Part shown: positions 57,893 to 64,000 of the stretch, piece after piece
Layout: each line of letters opens with the position of its first letter
Position numbering within the stretch: position 1 is the first letter of the stretch
NCBI RefSeq assembly: GCF_019880205.1
Contig: NZ_CP082297.1
Location: 1 to 64,000 of the forward strand
DNA: 64,000 nt
Reading direction: 5' to 3'
Origin: Pantoea alfalfae
GTDB taxonomy: Bacteria; Pseudomonadota; Gammaproteobacteria; Enterobacterales; Enterobacteriaceae
The notes under the pieces: model-generated
The model's database searches: none
What the model was told of the DNA's origin: nothing
The model's input: only the letters and a program-made list of their open reading frames with translations
Translations under genes and position numbers: made by a program

Positions 57893-60064
57893 ATGAAAAA
57901 AGTCACGACTGTCTGCCCCTACTGCGGCGCTGGATGTAAATTGAATCTGGTGGTGGATAACGGAAAAATTATTCGCGCCGAAGCGGCGAATGGCGTTACC
58001 AATCAGGGCGAACTGTGTCTGAAAGGCTATTATGGCTGGGATTTTCTCAATGATACCAAACTGCTGACCCCGCGCCTGACACAGCCGCTGATCCGCCGTC
58101 ACAAAGGCGGAAAGTTCGAAGCCGTCAGCTGGGATGAAGCCATTCGCTACACCGCACAGCGCCTGACGGAGATCAAACAGAAACACGGTCCGCGCGCCAT
58201 CATGACCACGGGTTCCTCGCGCGGAACCGGCAATGAAACTAACTATGTCATGCAAAAATTTGCCCGAGCGGTGATTGGCACTAACAACGTCGACTGCTGC
58301 GCCAGGGTGTGCCACGGCCCGTCCGTGGCGGGTTTACAGGCGACGCTTGGCAACGGCGCGATGAGTAATTCTATCGGCGATATCGAGAACTCAAAATGTC
58401 TGCTGGTGATCGGCTATAACTGCGCAGATTCCCATCCGATCGTCGCACGCCGGGTGATCAAGGCTAAAGAGAAAGGCGCGAAAATCATTGTCTGCGACCC
58501 ACGCCGCATTGAAACCGCCCGTATTGCCGATCAGCATCTGCAAATCAAAAACGGCTGTAATATGGCGCTGGTAAATGCTTTTGCGCATGTGCTGATCGAA
58601 GAAGATCTGTATGACCACGACTATGTAGCGAAATACACCGAAGGCTTTGAGGAATACCGTAAAAATGTCGCGGATTACGCCCCGGAAGCGGTAGCGGAAC
58701 AGACCGGCGTGTCCGCACAGCAAATCCGTCAGGCGATGCGCACCTACGCCGCAGCGCCTTCAGCCACCATCATGTGGGGCATGGGCGTGACTCAGTTTGG
58801 CCAGGCCGTTGACGTGGTAAAAGGCCTGGCGGGGCTGGCCTTGCTGACAGGCAACCTCGGCCGGGCCAACGTCGGCGTCGGCCCGGTGCGCGGGCAAAAT
58901 AACGTGCAGGGTGCCTGTGACATGGGTGTGCTGCCGAATGAATTCCCCGGCTATCAGTCGGTTACCGACCCGAACGTGCGGGCGAAATTCGCCGATGCCT
59001 GGGGGATTGACGTCAATCAGATGGATACCGACATCGGTTACCGCATCACCGAAATTCCGCATCTGGCGCTCGAAGGCAAGGTTAAAGCCTATTACATAAT
59101 GGGCGAAGATCCGCTTCAGACCGAGGCGGATTTGGGTCTGGTGCGCAAAGGCTTTGCCGCGCTGGACTTTGTGGTTGTACAGGACATTTTCATGACCAAA
59201 ACCGCGGAACAGGCGGATGTTATTTTACCGGCCACGTCATGGGGTGAACATGGTGGCGTCTTCTCCTGCGCCGACCGTGGCTTTCAGCGCTTTGAGAAGG
59301 CCATCGAACCGACCTGTAACGTCAAACGCGACTGGGAGATCATCAGCCTGCTGGCGACGCAGATGGGTTATCCGATGCATTACCGCGATAATCAACAAAT
59401 CTGGGATGAAATGCGCAGCTTATGCCCGCTGTTCTATGGCGCGACCTATGAAAAAATGGGTGAGCTGGGCCACGTTCAGTGGCCATGCACCACGCTTGAC
59501 AGCGCAGGCACGCCCTACCTGTATGCCAATAACCACTTCGATACTCCAACCGGTAAAGGTCAGCTATTTGCCGCGCCGTGGCGCGCGCCGGCTGAGTTGC
59601 CGGACGACAGCTATCCGCTGGTGCTGTGTACCGTACGCGAAGTCGGCCACTACTCCTGTCGCTCCATGACAGGCAACTGTGCAGCATTGCAAACGCTGGC
59701 TGACGAACCTGGCTTCGTGCAGATGAATCCGAGCGATGCACAGGCGCTGACTATCAGTGACCAGCAACTGGTCTGGGTAGCCTCACGCCGTGGCAAAGTC
59801 ATCTCACGCGTCAACTACAACGAACGTATTAATGCCGGTGCGGTTTACATGACCTATCAGTGGTGGATCGGCGCCTGCAATGAACTAACGCAGGATAACC
59901 TCGACCCTATCTCTAAAACGCCTGAAACCAAATACTGCGCAGTGAAAGTCGAACCGATCGCCGATCAACGCTGGGCTGAAAGTTACGCACATCAGACTTA
60001 CAGCGACATGAAAGCCCGCCTGCGCAGCGCCGCTGAAGACCTGATCCCCGCAAGCGGGATTTAA
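57893..60064 (+). CDS. fdhF: Formate dehydrogenase-H, cysteine (non-seleno) form
   Basis: The 723-residue molybdopterin enzyme starts with the [4Fe-4S] motif CPYCGAGCKLNL (8-15). At residue 140, in CCARVCHGPSV, the codon is TGC (58310-58312), a cysteine where E. coli FdhF has selenocysteine coded by TGA. The catalytic His141 and Arg (REVGHYSCRSMTGNC, near 583) are present, as are bis-MGD-binding blocks (MWGMGVTQF, GPVRGQNNVQGACDMG, MGEDPLQTEADL). It oxidises formate to CO2 and feeds HycB. Cys forms are usually slower but need no selenium or SelABCD, which suits a mobile locus. It is placed between hydN and hypF in one operon. Confidence 0.95.
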   Translation: MKKVTTVCPYCGAGCKLNLVVDNGKIIRAEAANGVTNQGELCLKGYYGWDFLNDTKLLTPRLTQPLIRRHKGGKFEAVSWDEAIRYTAQRLTEIKQKHGPRAIMTTGSSRGTGNETNYVMQKFARAVIGTNNVDCCARVCHGPSVAGLQATLGNGAMSNSIGDIENSKCLLVIGYNCADSHPIVARRVIKAKEKGAKIIVCDPRRIETARIADQHLQIKNGCNMALVNAFAHVLIEEDLYDHDYVAKYTEGFEEYRKNVADYAPEAVAEQTGVSAQQIRQAMRTYAAAPSATIMWGMGVTQFGQAVDVVKGLAGLALLTGNLGRANVGVGPVRGQNNVQGACDMGVLPNEFPGYQSVTDPNVRAKFADAWGIDVNQMDTDIGYRITEIPHLALEGKVKAYYIMGEDPLQTEADLGLVRKGFAALDFVVVQDIFMTKTAEQADVILPATSWGEHGGVFSCADRGFQRFEKAIEPTCNVKRDWEIISLLATQMGYPMHYRDNQQIWDEMRSLCPLFYGATYEKMGELGHVQWPCTTLDSAGTPYLYANNHFDTPTGKGQLFAAPWRAPAELPDDSYPLVLCTVREVGHYSCRSMTGNCAALQTLADEPGFVQMNPSDAQALTISDQQLVWVASRRGKVISRVNYNERINAGAVYMTYQWWIGACNELTQDNLDPISKTPETKYCAVKVEPIADQRWAESYAHQTYSDMKARLRSAAEDLIPASGI

Positions 60065-60217
60065 TTTCACCAGGGCGTCCTGACGCGTACTTATCATCAT
60101 GTTCGCGTCGCAGCACAGTAGCGCACAACGCGATCCCGAAGAGCTGATACTCATCAGTGGTTCGGGGTCACAGTGGCTGCCGGGTTGCCGCCCGAATCGT
60201 AAGGAAATGAGAGAGTC
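60065..60217 (+). promoter_or_regulatory. Gap before hypF with a long hairpin
   Basis: GATCCCGAA (60132-60140) pairs with TTCGGGGTC (60161-60169) over nine bases, and an inner CTGAT/ATCAG stem extends it. It lies 49 bases before the hypF start. There is no T tract, so mRNA stability or translation control is more likely than termination. Confidence 0.45.
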
Positions 60218-62542
60218 ATGTCTGTTTCCGGCATACGTATCCGCATTTACGGCAAAGTCCAGGGGGTCGGTTTCCGGCCATTTATCTGGCAGCTGGCACA
60301 CCAGCTGCAGCTGCGTGGTGAGGTCAGCAATGACAGCGCAGGCGTAGAAATCAGGCTACTTAAACCCGTCAGCGTCGACGCGCTGACAGAACAGTTACGG
60401 CGTGACTGCCCGCCGCTGGCGCATATTGACAGCCTGAATGTCGATGATTTCGTCTGGCAGACAGCGCCGCAAAATTTCACTATCGCTGATAGCCGTCACA
60501 GCCGGATGAATACCCAGGTGGTTCCTGACGCGGCAACCTGCCCGGCCTGCCTGCAGGATATGGCCCGACCAACCGACCGCCGGTTTAACTATGCCTTTAC
60601 CAATTGTACCCACTGCGGGCCGCGTTTTACGCTGATCCGTGCCATGCCTTACGACCGCGCGCTGACCAGCATGGCGCAGTTCAGGCTATGTCCGGCCTGC
60701 GAGCGGGAGTATCACAACCCGACCGACCGGCGCTTTCACGCCCAGCCGATCGCCTGTCCACACTGCGGCCCTTGCGTCAGCGCGACATTACACCATGGCG
60801 ACGTTTTGGCGCAGGACGAGGCAGCAGTGGCACAGGCGGCGATGGCGATCCAGGCAGGAAAAATCGTTGCCATTAAGGGGCTGGGCGGCTTCCATCTGGC
60901 CTGTGATGCTACACAGCAGGCGGCAGTGCTGCGTCTGCGTCAACGCAAACAGCGTCCGACTAAGCCGCTGGCTGTGATGCTGCCGGACATCAGTTGGCTG
61001 GCGCAGTGCAGCGATATCCACGCGCAAGGCAGACTGCGCGAGAGGCTGCAATCGCCAGCCGCACCTATTGTGCTGACTGCGAAAAATCCGCGGTCACCAC
61101 TGTGTGCGGCGGTTGCACCGGACCTGGATGAAATCGGGCTGATGCTGCCGTTTACGCCTCTGCACCATTTACTGATGCAGGCCTGTCAGACCCCACTGGT
61201 AATGACCTCCGGCAATGCAAACGGCTGTGCGCCCGCACTGACCAATGAGACGGGGCGCGATCAACTTAAGGATATCGCCGACCTCTGGCTGTTGCATAAT
61301 CGCGACATTGTGCAGCGCGCTGATGATTCACTGCTGCGGGTAACGGAGCATGGCAGCGAAATGCTGCGCCGGTCGCGCGGTTACGTGCCTGATGCCCTTA
61401 CTCTGCCCGCCGGATTTGACAGCCCGTACCCCCTGCTGGCGCTGGGCGGTGAATGCAAAAACACCTTCTGCCTGCTTCGCGGCAGTCAGGCCATTCTCAG
61501 TCCGCATTTTGGCTCCCTCACCCGCAGCGATATTGCCAGCCAGCAGCAACAGGCCATTGCACATTTTCAGCAGCTCTATGACTGTACACCGGAGATAAGG
61601 GTCTGTGATGCGCATCCTGACACCGTCAGCTACTGTCAGCCGCAACGCCCGACAATCAACAGGATGGCGGTGTTTCACCATCATGCGCATCTCGCCGCCT
61701 GTCTGGCAGAACATGATTGGCCGCTGGACGGCGGGAGAGTGGTCGGACTGGCGCTGGATGGACTCGGCTATGGTGACGATGGGGCGTTATGGGGCGGGGA
61801 GTGTTTGCTGGTGGATTACCTGCACTGTGAGCATGCAGGCGGGCTCCCTGCCGTCGCCTTGCCGGGCGGTGACCGTGCCGCACGGCAACCCTGGCGTAAC
61901 TTACTGGCGCACTGGCAGGCGTTTGTGCCGGACTGGCAGACGCGCCCTGAAGCGGACACTGTGTTATCGCATTCGTGGTTGCCGCTTTCAAAGGCGATTA
62001 GCGCCGGAATCAATGCGCCACGGGCCTCGTCCTGCGGGCGCTTATTTGATGCCGTCGCCGCGGCCCTTCATTGCGCACCCGCAAGTCTGAGCTGGGAAGG
62101 CGAAGCCGCCTGTCGTCTGGAGACGCTGGCGCGCAGCGCGCAGGGTGCGTTGCATCCGGTCACCCTGCCTTTGCTCCACACCGGTAAGCAAATCCTGTTA
62201 GATCTCGCAACGTTCTGGCGGCAATGGCTTAACTGGCAGGCCGCACCCGCCGAGCGGGCGTTTGCCTTTCATGATGCGCTGGCGCAGGGCTTTGCCGCCC
62301 TCGCACGTCATCAGGCGCGAAGCCACGGCATCACCACCGTCGCGCTGGGCGGTGGCGTACTGCACAACCGGCTACTGCGACAGCTTCTGCCTCACTATTT
62401 AGCCCCTCTTCAGGTCCTGATGCCCCAAAAGGTGCCGGCTGGCGATGGCGGGCTGGCGCTCGGCCAGGCGGTTATCGCCTGTGCCCGCCTTCAGCATCCG
62501 GGCTTTTCATTAACGCATAAGGATTATCATGATAAACCGTGA
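60218..62542 (+). CDS. hypF: Carbamoyltransferase HypF
   Basis: The 774-residue product has an acylphosphatase domain ([20 protein letters not shown], 8-90), two zinc-finger regions (CPACLQD...CTHCGPR and CPACEREY...CPHCGPC, about 105-190), a YrdC-like domain ([16 protein letters not shown], about 205-380) and a Kae1-like transferase domain ([48 protein letters not shown]). It turns carbamoyl phosphate into the HypE-bound precursor of CN ligands. Complete; its end overlaps the nickel permease start by 14 bases. Confidence 0.96.
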   Translation: MSVSGIRIRIYGKVQGVGFRPFIWQLAHQLQLRGEVSNDSAGVEIRLLKPVSVDALTEQLRRDCPPLAHIDSLNVDDFVWQTAPQNFTIADSRHSRMNTQVVPDAATCPACLQDMARPTDRRFNYAFTNCTHCGPRFTLIRAMPYDRALTSMAQFRLCPACEREYHNPTDRRFHAQPIACPHCGPCVSATLHHGDVLAQDEAAVAQAAMAIQAGKIVAIKGLGGFHLACDATQQAAVLRLRQRKQRPTKPLAVMLPDISWLAQCSDIHAQGRLRERLQSPAAPIVLTAKNPRSPLCAAVAPDLDEIGLMLPFTPLHHLLMQACQTPLVMTSGNANGCAPALTNETGRDQLKDIADLWLLHNRDIVQRADDSLLRVTEHGSEMLRRSRGYVPDALTLPAGFDSPYPLLALGGECKNTFCLLRGSQAILSPHFGSLTRSDIASQQQQAIAHFQQLYDCTPEIRVCDAHPDTVSYCQPQRPTINRMAVFHHHAHLAACLAEHDWPLDGGRVVGLALDGLGYGDDGALWGGECLLVDYLHCEHAGGLPAVALPGGDRAARQPWRNLLAHWQAFVPDWQTRPEADTVLSHSWLPLSKAISAGINAPRASSCGRLFDAVAAALHCAPASLSWEGEAACRLETLARSAQGALHPVTLPLLHTGKQILLDLATFWRQWLNWQAAPAERAFAFHDALAQGFAALARHQARSHGITTVALGGGVLHNRLLRQLLPHYLAPLQVLMPQKVPAGDGGLALGQAVIACARLQHPGFSLTHKDYHDKP

Positions 62543-63569
62543 TTTTTTTCACACTCACCGCCGTGCCGGCTGGCTGTTATGCGGATTGATCGCAGCTAAT
62601 TTAGCGGCCTGGGGCTGGGCGCTGATAGTCTTCCATCATAGCGCAGCGCTGATGGCGGCCTCACTGCTGGCTTATGGCTATGGTCTGCGCCACGCTGTCG
62701 ACGCCGATCACATTGCTGCTATTGATAACGTGACACGCAAATTAATGCAGCAGGGACAGCGTCCGGTTGCCGTCGGCGCTTTTTTCTCACTCGGGCATTC
62801 GACCATCGTAGTACTGGCCTGTGTGGCTATTGCCGCCACATCGCTGGTTTTTGGCGATAAAATTGGCGGATTACATGATTTTGGCCGGTCAATGGGCACG
62901 CTGATTTCGGCCCTGTTTCTGCTGCTGATGGCGCTACTGAATGCGCTGATCCTGCGCGATGTTTACCGCCGTTTCCAGCAGGTAAAACAGGGCAACACCG
63001 ATGTGTCGCAGGATGTTCTGCTCGCGGTACACGGTGGCGTAATGAGCAGGCTTTTTCATTTCGCATTTAATCTGGTCAACAGAAGCTGGCAGATGTATCT
63101 GGTGGGTTTTTTATTCGGGCTGGGTTTTGATACTGCCACCGAAATCAGCCTGCTGGGTCTGTCTGCAGCGGGTGCTTCTTCTGGTATGTCAGTGTGGAGC
63201 ATTCTGGTGTTTCCGGTCCTGTTTGCCTGCGGCATGGCGCTGGTCGATTTGCTGGATAATTTTGTTATGGTCGGCGCGTACGGATGGGCATTTGATAAAC
63301 CGGTGCGTAAGCTCTATTACAACATCACGATTACCGCCACCAGTGTGATCATCGCTCTGTTTATCGGCGGGCTGGAAGCGCTCGGGCTGATAGCGGATAA
63401 GCTGGATATGCAAGGCGGACTGTGGACGGGGATCGGCCAGCTTAACGACAATATGGGCAGTGTGGGTTACGTGGCTGTGGGGATTTTTGTAATTTCCTGG
63501 GGCATCTCGGTGCTGAATTATCGCCGCAAAGGCTATGACCATCTGGTGATGAAATCTGGCCGGGCTTAA
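62529..63569 (+). CDS. NiCoT-family nickel/cobalt permease
   Basis: The 346-residue membrane protein has the family signature [14 protein letters not shown] (H-x4-D-H, in helix II, about 54-67), plus [12 protein letters not shown] and [15 protein letters not shown]. About eight membrane helices are visible. Such HoxN/NixA-type permeases import Ni2+ with high affinity. The start lies inside the end of hypF, so nickel uptake is translated together with hydrogenase maturation. E. coli uses the NikABCDE transporter instead; a linked permease makes this locus self-sufficient in a new host. Confidence 0.92.
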   Translation: MINRDFFHTHRRAGWLLCGLIAANLAAWGWALIVFHHSAALMAASLLAYGYGLRHAVDADHIAAIDNVTRKLMQQGQRPVAVGAFFSLGHSTIVVLACVAIAATSLVFGDKIGGLHDFGRSMGTLISALFLLLMALLNALILRDVYRRFQQVKQGNTDVSQDVLLAVHGGVMSRLFHFAFNLVNRSWQMYLVGFLFGLGFDTATEISLLGLSAAGASSGMSVWSILVFPVLFACGMALVDLLDNFVMVGAYGWAFDKPVRKLYYNITITATSVIIALFIGGLEALGLIADKLDMQGGLWTGIGQLNDNMGSVGYVAVGIFVISWGISVLNYRRKGYDHLVMKSGRA

Positions 63570-63817
63570 GCGTCATTCAGCAAAGTACATTGCCAAGGAG
63601 GCTGATACTCATTGGAATAAATCTGACAAGACGGGCTAAAGCAGGCATGCCATTTTCAATGGAACAACCCTTCTTGCACTCTCACATTCGCACGCTTCGG
63701 ATAACCAGACAGACACCATAAGGATTTTTATTTTCAAATCACCGGTCAGATGTAGCAAGCGCGCTCCGGCCATTTAATGAGCAGAAATAGACTCGCGGCC
63801 TCCTCACAGTACTTTTA
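63570..63817. other. Non-coding region after the FHL locus
   Basis: No gene, clear terminator or transposon end is visible between the permease and the small minus-strand ORF. The sequence returns to mixed composition, so the right border of the FHL module lies here or beyond. Confidence 0.45.
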
Positions 63818-63979
63818 TCATGTCAAAGCGGTTGCTGCCCGCTCATTAGAACTGTTGTGTAGCGCCTTATCAGATGCGCCCTCAGTATACCCGGAACAGC
63901 CCGGGTGCCCGCGGTGAAAGGCCCGGATGCAGTTGTCCGGGTTCGCGTTGAGCACCTGCAGTATTGCTTCACGCTCCAT
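63818..63979 (-). CDS. Small hypothetical protein (53 residues)
   Basis: ATG at 63979 follows AAAGGAG with good spacing. The product reads MEREAILQVLNANPDNC then IRAFHRGHPGCSGYTEGASD and ends in ALT. The first 25 residues look like a natural helical protein; the rest may have been altered. It is not recognised. A fragment of a larger plasmid gene is possible. Confidence 0.4.
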   Translation of the reverse strand: MEREAILQVLNANPDNCIRAFHRGHPGCSGYTEGASDKALHNSSNERAATALT

Positions 63980-64000
63980 CTTTCACTCCTTTGCGTCAGA

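Noticed and set aside
58261..58360. Selenocysteine codon and SECIS hairpin in fdhF
   Set aside because: Codon 140 is TGC and no in-frame TGA occurs in the gene, so no recoding is needed.
1..64000. tRNA, rRNA or riboswitch genes
   Set aside because: No cloverleaf with a conserved T-loop, no rRNA segments and no known riboswitch core were found on reading both strands; a covariance-model scan would be needed to exclude small ones.

Overview
The window looks like part of a large, mosaic, conjugation-associated plasmid of an Enterobacterales bacterium (relatives of Rahnella, Erwinia, Pectobacterium or Serratia are plausible; the species cannot be fixed from sequence alone). Evidence: an IncI/IncB/IncL-M-like RepA with leader peptide and antisense RNA, a second broken RepFIB-like replicon, an F-like leading region (psiA, psiB, ParB-like protein, ardA, orphan methylase), a ParF/ParG-like partition locus, two umuDC operons, and enterobacterial-type hyc/hyp genes. 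No rRNA, tRNA or CRISPR array was seen.

Layout. 1-2100: end of an exported protein gene, oriV with iteron-like repeats and a DnaA box, terminator, repA, its leader peptide and the counter-transcribed RNA. 3225-5341: five tandem small secreted proteins made almost entirely of GGX triplets after a signal peptide, ended by a terminator and convergent with a DsbA/ScsC-like thiol oxidoreductase. 5386-20250: minus-strand leading region, with GC-rich intergenic repeats directly upstream of several gene starts and AT-rich plus-strand cargo inserted (a DUF2971 gene, an IS110 element, a GapS4-like two-gene defence system). 20672-25517: an R-x4-H (HEPN-like) protein and two divergent umuDC operons; the minus-strand UmuD begins at the processed UmuD' end and has lost both catalytic residues. 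25571-28375: partition locus with repeated AGATATTCA boxes and a GGGCA tandem tract. 28861-36495: resolvases, an FRG-domain protein, an orphan T6SS cargo set (Eag chaperone, prePAAR-PAAR effector, small candidate immunity protein), a DUF1173 gene, a Nuc-like phospholipase D nuclease and an Hha-like regulator. 36563-42515: a RepFIB-like replicon broken by a 5.1-kb Tni/Tns-type transposon with 234-bp inverted ends.

42803-63569 is a complete formate hydrogenlyase locus: fhlA and hypABCDE on the minus strand, hycABCDEFGHI then hydN-fdhF-hypF and a NiCoT nickel permease on the plus strand. Sigma-54-type promoters with FhlA-like inverted repeats lie between the divergent arms and before hydN. FdhF has an ordinary cysteine codon at position 140, where the E. 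coli enzyme has selenocysteine, so the plasmid carries a selenium-independent hydrogen-evolving system with its own activator, maturation proteins and nickel supply.

The most unusual parts are the glycine-triplet secreted protein cluster, the plasmid-borne selenium-free FHL, the pre-processed catalytically dead UmuD'-like gene, the transposon whose left end is a decayed inverted copy of its own ATPase gene, and the leading-region intergenic repeats that may be single-stranded-DNA promoters.
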